A stretch of 64,000 bases of DNA from Polytrichum commune (Eukaryota; Streptophyta; Polytrichopsida; Polytrichales; Polytrichaceae). Every line of letters starts with the position of its first letter. Position 1 is the stretch's first letter. Below are positions 11,267-21,126 of the stretch, piece after piece. Location: assembly GCA_950295325.1 (NCBI GenBank), contig OX485807.1:11993001-12057000 (forward strand). The letters are read 5' to 3'. The translations under genes and the position numbers were made by a program. Below the pieces are notes generated by a model that saw only the letters and a list, made by a program, of their open reading frames with translations, did no database searches and had not been told where the DNA came from.

Positions 11267-12560
11267 TTATGTTTCAAAATCTTGTGGTGGTGGTTGTAGG
11301 AAGTTAGTGAGGTGTTGAAGGGTGTTATGAGAGAATTGGTTCCATAGCCAATGTAACCTTTCGAGGGTAAGGGTAGCTATGTAGTTTCCTTTTTGGTCAT
11401 ATATATTTGCTCCTGATGCGTGTGTTGTTATGGACGGTTTGTTGGTTATGATATCTTTGTCGGGGTTACATTCATGGATGCTTAGTGTGAGGTTGGTGAT
11501 TGTTAGTGGTGGATGTATAAACTTAGTGTCTTTTGTTTGGATATTGGTGAGGTAGTTGGCATATGTGTTAGTGGTGTTTTGTGTTGTGGTTGCGGTGTGG
11601 TATTGTGTGATGGTTAATAGGTTATGGTTTAAGAATATGTTGTCCAGGTGGAGTAAGTCTTCTTCTGTGCGCCATTGATGTGTGGTGTTGTTCGTGGTCT
11701 GCCATTGGCATAAGTATGTTGTTTTGATGGTTTGTGCTCCCCATTTGTCCTTTCTTGTGGTAGTTTTTTCTTTTATGATTTTATGTATGGCGTTCCCAAG
11801 TATTGGGTTTAGGTTGGGGTCGGTGGTTTGTGTCGGGTGTTGTGTTGTTTGGGGTGTTGTTTGGGGTGCGGGTTGTTGTGGTTGAGGGAATAATATTTGT
11901 GCTTGTTGTAGTGCCGCCTTAATGGTTTTGGGTGCGTTTTTGTATGTGATGCGGAATTCTTCGGGGGTGAGGATGGATGTGCTAGTTTTGTTTAAGATTT
12001 GTGATAGGGTGGTTATGCCATATGTGTAGAGTTTGTCTAGGTATTTTTGGGATTGTATTCTAGAGTGGTCCGAGAGGGTGTTGTATATGGGGTTGGTTCT
12101 CCATGCTATTTCTAGTGGGGTTTGTTTGATTGGGAAGGTTTTGTTTTTGGCGGTTACATGTATTTCATATTCTCTTTTGAGTAGGAATAGTGTCCGTGCT
12201 ATAGGGGACCTAGAGCACGCTTGTTGTTTTAGTTTAGGTAGGTGTAGGGAACCTCCGTATTTAGCGGATATGTATTTGGTTAGGCCTTGATAGATGGTAC
12301 CTAGTTGCCCTGGATCGTTGAGGGCTTGTAGTAGTTGCTGACCTATACAATGAATGTAGTCTGAGAGTAGTGAGGTCATATTTATGCCGAAGTTTTCGTG
12401 GGGTAAGTGTGTGAGGATATTGGCTGTACTTTTTGGTATGTTGCAAGTTTCTTTTGTTATTTTACTGATTATTTTATCAAGTTTTTTAATATCGGGCTTT
12501 GAAAAGGGGACCGCATAGTATGCGTAGGCAATCCGAGGTTTTATGACGGTATTAAGGATT
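11267..12560 (-). pseudogene. LINE ORF2 region after RT, with chromodomain-like stretch
   Basis: The frame open from 12379 (and readable back to about 12560 as KIKILNTVIKPRIAYAYY) continues the RT palm into the thumb/connection region, with Tyr-rich and Lys-rich helices such as LLKREYEIHV. After a Gln/Pro/Thr-rich linker (about residues 160-190 from the ATG at 12379), residues 198-261 read IHKIIKE...TTYLCQWQ...HQWRTEEDLLHL...ITQYH. The spacing of Tyr-Leu-x-x-Trp, Trp and Glu-Glu-Asp-Leu resembles a chromodomain. That likeness is only by eye. The frame ends at a TGA at 11267. Confidence 0.65.
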
Positions 12561-13758
12561 TTGATTTTTGTTTTAAGCTTGCCGGGGAGGCGGCGAGTAG
12601 TTTGCCTTGTTGTTTGGCTTTATTTAAGGTGACTTCTTTTTGGAGATTCCATTTTAGGGATGGCACTAGTTGGATGCCTAGGTATGTGTATGGCTCATTT
12701 TGTGTAAGGGTTGGGAAGTTTTTGGATTTATACATAATGTTTTGGGATTGGATGAACGCTTTAAAGGTATTAGGTTTGAGTTTGGACTTGTTAGGGCATC
12801 CGGTAATGGCGCATTTTGATAGGTTGAGATCCATATGCGCCCATTCAACGGATTTTTGGAGCTTAGTTATTTGAGGTTGAATATGTTGAATTTTGTCGGT
12901 GATAATGGCTAGGTCGTCGGCATATGCCGATGTGGTGCATGTGGATGGGGACGTGCTAAAGTGGTAGCCCATATTGCCCTTCTCTAGCCATCTTAAGAGT
13001 GGTTCTAGGAAGATTATGAATAAATATGGGCTAAGGGTGTCACCTTGTATGGTATCTCGGTTAATTTTGATGGGAGGTGTGGTTCCGAAGAAGTTACCCG
13101 TGAAGGCGGTGGTAGAATGGTTATAGATGTTGCCTACTATTTCGATGGCATCTAGGGGGTAGCCTAGGTCGGCCATGATAGCTAGGAGTCTTGTGTGGTC
13201 TATAGAACCAAAAGCGTTTTTAAAGTCTATGTATGTTAGATATATGTCTTTATTCGTGAGTCGTGCATCTTCGAGGGCGGCTATTAGCATTTGTATTTGC
13301 CTTGAGGTATTACGTTGTGGGCGGAAACCTTCTTGACTGAAGTGTAGTATGCGGTTTCTTTCCCCATAGTTTGTAAGGAGGGTTGTTAAGGTGCTAGTAT
13401 ATAATTTATATATTGTATTAGCTAACGCTATTGGTTTATAGTTGTTGAGTTGGGTAGGGTCTTCTTTTTTATGGAGTAAAATAGTTTTACTGTGTTTCCA
13501 GGCAGTTGGGATTTCCCGTTGTTTGTAGCAATGTAGGAAGAATAAGAATATAAGGGTTTGGCATTGTAGGGGTAATATCTTGATGATGTCCTTGGAAATG
13601 TTGTCCGGACCGGGGGTTTTACCTTTGGTTAATCTTTTTACATAATTGTCATATATTTCTCTAGTGAATTGTAGGCTTATTTGTGGGATTTGAGGTCCGC
13701 ATTTGTCTATTATGATCCCGTCTTGTGAGTGCCATAGATATTTTCGTATGACACACAT
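12541..13758 (-). pseudogene. LINE ORF2 reverse transcriptase domain
   Basis: An uninterrupted 405-codon frame covering RT motifs 0-7. It has GKTPGPDNISKDIIK, the first catalytic Asp in YIDFKNAFGSIDH (D178), EGFRPQRNTSRQI, QGDTLSPYLF (239-248), and the active-site AYADDLAI with Y279-A280-D281-D282. YLGIQLVPSLKW follows in the thumb-proximal part. All catalytic aspartates are present. The frame is lost at the right end near 13760-14056 and at the left end near 12550, so the domain is intact but the polyprotein is not. Confidence 0.93.
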
Positions 13759-14056
13759 ACATATGTGTGGGTGGTCTATGGTGTCATCGCAAATGGGCGT
13801 TTGTTTTTGAAATGATATTTGTAGGCGCGGTATATTTCATTGGCTATTTCTGTGGGTTTGGTAAGTATGTTATCGTGAGAGTCTTTTATGCAATCCAACG
13901 AGCTTTCGGTTGATGGTTGGAAGATCTTTTTGTGGATAGTTTTGGGTTTGGTGTTGAATAGGGCTCTATATTTCTTGATGGCGATTTTGCAGTTAATCGA
14001 GGTTTGTTTGGAGGTAATTTTGTAGGCATCTATTTTGGCCGTTTGTCCTATATGGG

Positions 14057-14971
14057 TTAGGTCCTCAATCCATTGTTTGTGGGTGGTGGGGTTTGTGGGG
14101 AGGGGGGGATGTTGACATTGTGGAGTGAGAGGAATGTCTTTATATCAGGGTGGTTATGTAATTGTGTGTGGTGGTAGTGGCAAGCTGCATGTATTGCTTT
14201 GCGGATGTTATGATATATTTTGAGGTGTGATTTCCAAATTTTTTGTTGCTTTCTTGGGAGGAATCCGCCTTGGATCTTGGCTCGGTTGGGGAGAGGGGGT
14301 GTGGGTTGTTTCATGCATGTTTGCTCAGCACAATTACTGAGAGAGTTTAAGATTTTTTGGAAGTTAAATTGGGATTCTTCCTATTGTGGTTGAGTGAGTT
14401 GTTCTTGTTGTAATGTGTCTATGAGATTTAATATTTCAAAATTTTGTTTATCTAGGAAGGTTGTTAGGAGGTTTTGGATATTTATCATGGATATAAGATA
14501 TGTGATCCTAAGATTGGTGTTAGGTGTTGATTTGGTCTTTATAATTATAGTGTTTGGGGCTAATTGTAATTGGACCGGATAATGGTCAAAATTTTGGTTA
14601 AGGTTAGTGATTGTGTGGCTTTGTAGGGAGGCGTGGTTTGGGAGGTTAGAGTAAAATCCATCAATGTGGATAGTCGCGGTGTAATTGTGTCCCCCTTGCC
14701 TTATGTACGTTTCGTGGTTATTAATCGTTTTAAGTCCTAGTCTTTGTGTGAAGTGAGCCCATTCATGGTCATGTGGGTTGGGAGGGGATGTTATTCCGTT
14801 GGATGACCGTCCTTTAAGGAGGATGTCACGGTTGAAGTTACCTCCTAGTATGATGTGGTGTGTTGAGTGATTTTGTACTAATGTTTGGATTTGGTTTTGG
14901 ATTTGGTTTTGGATTTGGTTTTGGATTTCTTGTATTAGGTGTAGGTCTTGGGGGTGTGTAGGCGTGTACAT
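14057..14971 (-). pseudogene. LINE ORF2 endonuclease C-terminal half and EN-RT linker
   Basis: One frame runs from 14971 to 14057, broken once by a TAG at about 14381 where CAG (Gln) is likely. It shows the later APE endonuclease motifs: ILGGNFNRDI (GDFN-type), IDGFYSNLPNH (Asp of the IDxxxS region) and NFDHYPVQL (the SDHxPV His). A short internal repeat of IQNQ (QEIQNQIQNQIQNQIQ), matched in DNA by repeated TTTGGATTTGGTTTTGGA-type units at 14885-14930, lies in the N-terminal part. After the stop, KQPTPPLPN...HHTQLHNHPDI leads towards RT. Frame is lost at 14057. Confidence 0.82.
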
Positions 14972-15333
14972 ATTTATGAGGAGTATGGGGGTAATTGGTT
15001 TTTTTTTATGGTGATGACTTGTAGGTATGGTGAGATTGTGCTAGGTGTGGGGATTTTGGTGATATTTTCGTTTGTGTGAATGGTTTTAGGTATCATAGTT
15101 AGGGTACCCCCTCTAGCCGGGTTGTCCCTAGAATATCTGTTTTGGTTTGGTGTTGTGATGTTTGAGTTGTTATATATAATTTTGTAGTTTGGAAATTTTT
15201 TGTCTATATATGTTGTGGATTTTAGTTTTTGGAGTTTAGTTTCTTGGATGAGTATGATATGTGGGTCTTTATGTATTGTTCGTGGGAGTTCTTGGATTCC
15301 AAGTAAACTTGAGCTGATACACCCTGTATTTCA
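14972..15333 (-). pseudogene. LINE ORF2 endonuclease N-terminal half
   Basis: Read on the minus strand from 15333. The stop TGA at 15331-15333 falls where the APE motif ITWN needs TGG: the surrounding reading is LKIIT*NTGCISSSL. Downstream come ILIQETKL (catalytic Glu) and NPARGGTLTMIPK, both standard endonuclease motifs. The frame then slips at a nine-base T run (plus strand 14999-15007, A9 in the sense strand), after which the frame starting at 14971 takes over. Confidence 0.8.
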
Positions 15334-16160
15334 GGTAATTATTTTTAATGTGGAAGTTTGGTGATTGTCCGTGTCTATGTTGGTGTTTGGGCTAAGGTTG
15401 GGGTGTATTATGTCATGTGTGGAGTGGTAACCATGTATGGTTTGTGTACTTTTGCTTAGCTCTAGTAGTATTTGTGGGGGTATATGAGGTATTTCTTTTT
15501 GTAGGATAAACATAGTTATGTTTTCCCCTTTGGCTATTTTTTCATTTATGTGTGTGTATGTTTGTGCTATGGTAGTCGGTGGTGTGTAGTGGTTGATGGT
15601 GTGTAAGTGTTGTTTGTGTAAGGAAGTGTATTCCGTGGATCTTTGTAGTCTTTTGAGGATGGTGAGGCATCGGGGGTCGATGTCTTCAACCATTTGTTGG
15701 TCGCATATTTGTGGTGTAGGTCCATATGTTATTATGAGGGCATAAATTTGGGAGTGTAGTGGGTGTTGTGAAAGTATTGGTTTGTGACGGTGTATGTTGG
15801 TTAGTTCTTGGTTAGGCGAGTCTTGTGTTAGGTGTGTTGAGAATAAGTTTTCTAGGTGGGTATATGAGGGTTTAAGTGAGGTGGTATTAGGTATAAAATA
15901 ATGTTTTTGTCTTTGTGTATAGTCCCGGGGGAGACCTTTAGTTATATGTACGGGTGGTCCGGGGTTAGGATGTATGTCGCCGCTAAGGAGTATGAGTACT
16001 TGGAGGTCTATAATATATTTGGTTAGTTTGTATAAGGATGGGTGTTTGTTATGGGTGTGTTGATGTTGGTGTGAGTTGTTCGTATGGGCGGGGTTTATTT
16101 GATGGATAGCGGTGGTGTAGCTTGGTATTATTATTGTAATTATAATACTTAAGGTTATAG
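15331..16160 (-). pseudogene. LINE ORF2 N-terminal region with second 2A-like module
   Basis: A frame open from about 16160 down to the TGA at 15331. It reads HPSLYKLTKYI, then the 2A-like element at 15955-16008, DLQVLILLSGDIHPNPGP, then VHITKGLPRDYTQRQKHYF. After this about 200 residues without a recognised fold lead to the endonuclease (MVEDIDPRCLTILKRLQR at 15693). It is in frame with the endonuclease start, so this copy of the 2A-like sequence sits where 2A sequences are known in other LINEs, at the N-terminus of ORF2. Ribosome skipping is inferred from the motif. Confidence 0.82.
15955..16008 (-). other. 2A-like sequence 2 (SGDIHPNPGP)
   Basis: Eighteen codons, DLQVLILLSGDIHPNPGP. It fits the D-x-E/x-x-NPGP 2A consensus in NPGP and the upstream Leu-rich stretch; the usual D(V/I)E is DIH here. 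Skipping would fall between the last Gly and Pro. Confidence 0.8.
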
Positions 16161-16724
16161 TTTTTCTTGTTTGGTGTGGGGACTTTGGAGTTTTTTGTGG
16201 TATATTATATCTTTTTGGGTTGTGTTGTTAGTTTGGTGAGGTGTTTGTTGGTAAGTAGTGTGGATATGTTGGGGGTGTGTCCAAGTTTGCCAAATGTTGA
16301 GCGTATGCTCTTTATTATAGCAATAATAGAAGAACCAATACATAAAGTTGGGTATGAAAAAATGTCTTTGTCTTTGTGTGTACCCTTGGGGGAGGTTTTT
16401 GGTAATGTGTGAGATTGGTCCGGGGTTAGGTTGTATATCACCGCTAAGAAGTATTAGTGCGTGTAAGTCTCTAATGTATGCAGTTAGTTTGTGTATGGTT
16501 GGATGTTTGTAGTGTGGGTGTTTGGTTGTGTAGAATGTGATGTATATGGTGGTGTGGTGTATGCCTATATGTTTTGGGTATTGGAATGGCGGTTGTTGCG
16601 GGGGGTGAGGTAGCGTGGGTATTGTGGGGTCTATGAGGGTTGTGGTGATTTTGTGGTGTGGTAATAGGTTCCCTTTATATGTAGGTATGTTGTGAGTAAG
16701 GTTGTAGTGGTGAGTGTTGTTCAT
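16155..16724 (-). pseudogene. LINE ORF2 5' segment with first 2A-like module
   Basis: A 189-codon frame from an ATG at 16724. The first 80 residues are His/Thr/Pro-rich. Residues 86-103 are the 2A-like DLHALILLSGDIQPNPGP (16416-16469), followed by SHITKNLPQGYTQRQRHFF, which is clearly the duplicate of the sequence after the second 2A-like element. After that the similarity fades; the frame ends at a TAA at 16155, where the frame with the second 2A is already open in another register. The distance between the two elements is 461 nt, so they are out of frame in this copy. Either a tandem duplication in ORF2 or one frameshift separates them. Confidence 0.8.
16416..16469 (-). other. 2A-like sequence 1 (SGDIQPNPGP)
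   Basis: Eighteen codons, DLHALILLSGDIQPNPGP. SGDIxPNPGP is the form typical of 2A-like sequences reported in animal non-LTR retrotransposons. The context on both sides is duplicated around 15955-16008. Confidence 0.85.
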
Positions 16725-16999
16725 GTGTGAGGATCCTATTTGGTGTGTAGTGGGCTTATTGTTGGGGGGGTAGTCTCATTATGTGGGTTTTTTGGGTGTG
16801 TGAAATCGGGTGGGTGGTTAATGAGAAGACATACCAGGCCTATGAGTGTTAAGATATATCGTGTTTGGACTTTTGGTGTGGGGTTAATGTGTGGATTTTT
16901 GTTGTTGTGTGTGGGTCTTGGGCGTGTGTAGGGTGGTTGTGGTGTGTGTTTGTGTTTTTTGTTAGGAGTGTAGTATGAGAAATTATACATAATGTGGAT
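16725..16999 (-). other. LINE spacer upstream of ORF2
   Basis: Still shows the A+C-rich sense-strand bias of the LINE. A 84-codon frame (16736-16990, with TLIGLVCLLINHPPDF) may be remains of ORF2 N-terminal sequence or leader; no domain is recognised. Confidence 0.4.
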
Positions 17000-17840
17000 G
17001 AGTCCTTATGATAGTGATAATATCTTGAACTTTTTATTGCATAGTAATAACAAAATATAACATATAAGGTAAAGGGGACATTTGTGATATGCTATGTGGG
17101 CACTATCCATTAAATGCATGGGGTCCTTGATGGTACATTTGTGGGTTGCCTTGGAAGCCCAGCGGGGCTTGAAGTGGTAGTGGTGGGCTCGGGGGGTGCA
17201 CTGTACTAAACATGTACGAGTATACGTGAGTGCACAGGAGGGGTATTGATTTGGACCTTGCCGTATTACGTATACATATGGTATACATGTTATAATTTAT
17301 AGTTACGTACATATATGGAAGGCCTTTAAAAAGTATACAATAATTGTACTTATATGGTACTGTTACTATACTAAATATCATAAGTTTTCATATTGGATGC
17401 GGAGGAAGTTTGGTAATCGTGGGGTGGAGTATAGGGATCCAATTGACTTGATGGACCGTCCATCAAATGTGGAGATTGGTTTATGTTGGTATCAAAAAGG
17501 GGCTAACAACAAGTGGACATATGATCTTACTGATCATTTGATGGTAGATTTAGAGACAATAATTGCATTGGCTATAATGACATATATTGGTGAATCAAAT
17601 GTTTATGAGTTACATCCGGGAGATGAAAAAGTTTTCAACAACTTTGCTAATGAAAGCTAGGATATTTTGTTATACATATTACAGGGGTTGATTATTGTTC
17701 AAAAATATATTTGTATACTTATGTTAATGACTATATATGAATGGATTTTTTTTGTGTATACATATTGTTACTTGTATATTTATTGTTGCAATTGTATGTG
17801 TATTACTTCATTTCAAAAAAAAAACTTGTATATAGGGGGT
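17000..17840 (+). other. Non-LINE segment inside the LINE
   Basis: The strong strand asymmetry of the LINE stops near 17000 and returns at about 17840. This segment is AT-rich with no G/T bias, holds a plus-strand ORF (17397-17660) and has a run of ten or so A at about 17815-17824. These fit an insertion in the opposite orientation, possibly a retrocopy. No target duplication was found, so the borders are approximate. Confidence 0.5.
17397..17660 (+). CDS. Small ORF, weakly WWE-like, inside the LINE
   Basis: An 87-codon plus-strand frame, antisense to the LINE. I do not recognise the gene. The order CWYQKGANNKWTYDL, ETIIALAIMTY, NVYELHPGDEKVFNNF recalls the layout of a WWE domain (aromatic pair, Lys-Trp, helix, two strands), but the match is weak. 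The part IMTYIGESNVYELHPGD resembles TMTYPPSSMLYELDSND encoded at 31654-31836 (9 of 21 residues identical over the aligned stretch), so both may come from one repeat-borne coding family. It has no clear promoter or splice context; the upstream frame is AT-rich. Confidence 0.35.
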   Translation: MRRKFGNRGVEYRDPIDLMDRPSNVEIGLCWYQKGANNKWTYDLTDHLMVDLETIIALAIMTYIGESNVYELHPGDEKVFNNFANES

Positions 17841-17842
17841 TT

Positions 17843-18880
17843 TTAGAGTATGTAGTGAACGCACGTGATTCTAGGTTTTAATGAAAGGTGCACCCCCCGA
17901 GGTGGTGGGGCGGTCGTGTGTAGGCCATGTGGTGTCGGTGGCGGGGCGGTTCTATGCAATATGTCCGGGGCGGCGGTGGAGAGGCCGTTGATGATGCCTT
18001 GCATGCGAATGTTGGATTGTTGAAATTCGTGGGCTATCGTTCCGAGGAGCGCATGTAGATTGTTGGAGTGGTTGGTGAGGGTTGTTGTGGTTGCGTTGTG
18101 TCTACGGTCCGTGTGGTGATTGATGGAGGTAGTGAGTGAACCGAACTTTTCGTCTAGTTTATCTTCAAATTCCTTCATGGTCTTTGTAAGATATGTTTCG
18201 GTGAGGAGTGGGTTGGGGTTGGTGGCGTTACCCATGGCTTGTATTTTGTCCGCGATGGCTTCTCGTGCGGGGGCTTGTGCGAGGCGAATTGCCGTTTTGT
18301 TGGGGTCCGATCCGTCGATGCTCCCGCGATGTGGGATGAAGTCGATGCGGCGTCCAATGATGAAGGTAGATTTGTGGATCCACTCCGTGTAGACCGCGGT
18401 GTTTAAGCATTGTATATGGTACCATCCCGCTTGTTTGTTGGTGGTGTCTTGGTTGTTGTTGCCAAAATTAATGCTCACGATGTTGTCCGCTCCAAAAAGT
18501 TGTTTGATGGCCTTGGTGATGGCGGTTTGTGGCTCCCGTTGTGGTAGGTTGTTAGCAACAAGAGTGGTGCTAATGCGGAGCTCCGAGGTGTTGCCGCCGC
18601 TCCGGTCGCGGATGATGCTCACTTGTAGCTTCTCCTTGTTGTAGGTGAGTCCTTCCTTAAGTACTATGTCCCTAGCTTCCTCCGTAGTAAGGGTGAGGAA
18701 TGCAAAATTCTTATTGAGTTCGGGTTTGGTGAGACCCATGAACTCGTGTTGGTGCCCATTGTAGTAGCTTTCTTGCACTACAGACTCAAAAATGGTGGAG
18801 GCATGCTCATGGCGGAGGGTTTCACCCTTGAGGTGTAACCGGAGGTTACGGGCCTTAGTGACTAGGTCACTAAGTATCTC
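17843..18880 (-). pseudogene. LINE ORF1, C-terminal part after a frameshift
   Basis: Continues ORF1 in the -1 frame: EILSDLVTKARNLRLHLKGE is readable upstream of the first ATG (18778), so this is not a separate gene. It contains a region like an RNA-recognition fold, STTLVANNLPQREPQTAITK through AGWYHIQCL to FIIGRRIDFIPH. A possible coiled segment follows (MKEFEDKLDEKFGSLTTSI), then a Pro-rich end (TAPPPTPHGLHTTAPPP). The likely job is nucleic-acid binding in the retrotransposon particle, by position and by analogy with other LINE ORF1 proteins. Confidence 0.7.
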
Positions 18881-21126
18881 TTTTCGACTTTGCCTATAAC
18901 TCTCTCACCGTCATCCATTTTCATGACAAATGCTCTATGGTCTCTAAGGAGTGACATACCATCTTGTTGGGGGTTTTTGAGGTGTACTTTAATGAACCCC
19001 GCCCAATTCTTGGTGACGGCATTGATCCTGACGTCGATTGGGTTGGAGTATATCGTGCCTAGGGGGATGTCCATTTGGTGAAGTCTCTCCAAGCAAGCTC
19101 CTCTTGCTTCTTGCCTAGTGATGCCTTTGAAGCCATGGTCGTATCGGATTGTGATGTGGAAGCCTTCGGATAAGCCGGTTGTTGGATCTACTTTCTCTTG
19201 TCTCGGGAGTTGGGTGAAATGGAGGTGGTTACCGGGAACCACATCCGGCCTCTCATTTGGATACAATGCTTGTGGTACTCGTGGGAATGCCCTTCGAAGT
19301 GTCTTGAAGTCGATGACTTCTCTTGTGGGAGTCCCGAGTCTTGCAAACTCCTCGTTGGTGCGGTGCTCTCTTATGGTCTCTTTTCCCCTTTGGGTGGCCA
19401 CGGCTTCATAGATGGAGAAGCCTAGCCACATGTGCGCAACTATGTCTAGGGTTGGGACGGCTTCCTTGGTCTTTGAGCTTGGAGGTGGAAGTGTGTTGGT
19501 GTGATCGACTTGTCCTCCCGCTTCACTCCTCCTTCGCTTGGTGCTTTGTGTGTCATTGATGGACTCCTTCCTAGAGTATGTTGTGGGTGTCGTTTCGGCT
19601 AGATTGATGACGGCTTGGTTTGGTGCGGCGGGGTAGTCATCTTGTGATGTTGAGAATTGAAGTGAGCTTCCGCCGTGCTCGGGGGACACGTCCGCTAATT
19701 GCATGTCTATGTCTAAATCATGAGAGGGAGTGGTTTGCACTCTTAGGGGGGCCATTTGATCAACTAATGGGGCGGCTGGATCTTCCTCGTCGTCACTATA
19801 AGTCTGTATGAGGGCCCTCCTTCGCCCTACGCTTTTGGTGCTGGTCTCGGTTCTGGCTTTGCTGTTGGTTGATTGGTCTCGAAGTGTGGGCCTTGTGGTT
19901 GGGCCCTGTTGCCGCGCTGCCCTCCCGTTCTCGCCGTGGCCCTGCTGTCGTGCTGCCCTCCCGCTCTCGTCGTGGCCTTGTTGTTGTGCCGCGCTCCCGC
20001 TCTCGCCCTGACTTTGTTGCCGTGCTCTCTCCCTAGTCGTTGCACTCCTGGTTCCTGCGCCTGGTGTGAGCTCGCTGCTTCTTGCGGGTCTCCTGGCCGG
20101 CTCGTGCTCTCCGTTCATCTTCTCTCCTTCTATGTTCAGCCTCCTCCAGGGTGTTGCTTTGTCTGGCTCCGACTGTTTATGACTCTTTCTCCTAGCTCGC
20201 GGCTCCTGCTCTGGTCGATTCTCTCCTGATGTACGGTGGTCCTGCTCTGTGGGGGGGATGGTGTTGGTGGTGTCCATTGTTGGGTGTTGGAGAAGGGTTG
20301 TGGATTGAGTGATGAGAATTGTGGGCTTTGGGGGTATTTGAAGGCGGGGTGGTTGATAGAATGTGGGGTGTTGGGAGTGTGCAGATGTATGGCGGTTCTT
20401 GTTGTTTTGGGAGATCTGGTGGCGGGTTGTGTTTCTTGGAGTGTTGTGATCTGTGTTGCTGGGGTGTTCAGGGCTGTGGATTGTGTGTTTTGGGGTTGTG
20501 ACCTGGCTGGGATGCTTTAGTCTAGGTTGGGTAGATCTTGGGAGGTCATGTTTTTGGCTTGGTGTATGTTCGGGGGGTGTGTGAGTTGTCATGAGGGTGG
20601 CTTGGTTATATTGGTTTTGTTTTGTGTGTGTTCTAGTGGGATTTCGGCTTGGTTGGTACTGAAAAATGGCCATGTGACGAGGCGGGGGGCGGCGGCCTTT
20701 CTTTTTTGGAGGTAAGTTTGTAAGCTTTGTGTATTTGTGTTGGTGTTGTGGTGTATTATGAGTGTGTGTTTGGTGGTAAGTGCAAGAGGTTTTGCTTACT
20801 TTGGTGGTTGTGGGTTTGTGGTGTGTGGGTGGCGATGGCGTGATTTTCATGCGTGGAGCGTACTTCAATCTTGGAGGTCGATAATGGTGGTAGTTTGGTG
20901 GGGTTAGGGAGTAGCTATTTGTTGGGTGGGTGAGTATTGGTGGGAGAAGTCTTAGTGGGTATATTGTTGGAGTGGGTTTGCAACTTGATGAGTATATTGT
21001 GGGTGTGTACATTGGGGGGAGATAGCTTTGTGGGTAGAGTGTGGGAGGTATCTTTGATGAGTGAGCAGTGTGGTGTGTGTATACACACAATGCAATGGTG
21101 CTTATGAGCACCCATTTTATAAGCAA
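18862..21126 (-). pseudogene. LINE ORF1, N-terminal and middle part
   Basis: A 754-codon frame from an ATG at 21126; an internal ATG at 20277 (MDTTNTIPPTEQDHRT) would give 471 residues and is the more believable start, because the first 280 residues are Thr/His/Pro-rich and look like translated leader. The middle is Arg/Glu/Gly-rich with three 12-residue repeats of the type QQGHGENGRAAR, encoded by 36-bp repeats at about 19906-20014. The C-terminal 200 residues are globular (VPTLDIVAHMWLGFSIYEA; FHITIRYDHGFKGITRQEAR). The frame stops at a TAG at 18862, where the -1 frame continues. Confidence 0.75.

Noticed and set aside
9141-12874. Several plus-strand frames of 60-144 codons with membrane-like sequences
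   Set aside because: They are antisense to LINE ORF2. The G+T-rich plus strand gives Cys/Trp/Phe/Val-rich translations without meaning.
16416-16469. Endogenous RNA-virus fragment because of the 2A motif
   Set aside because: The motif lies in a LINE polyprotein with endonuclease, YADD reverse transcriptase and RNase H, inside one target-site duplication. No capsid, helicase or RNA-polymerase motif is present.
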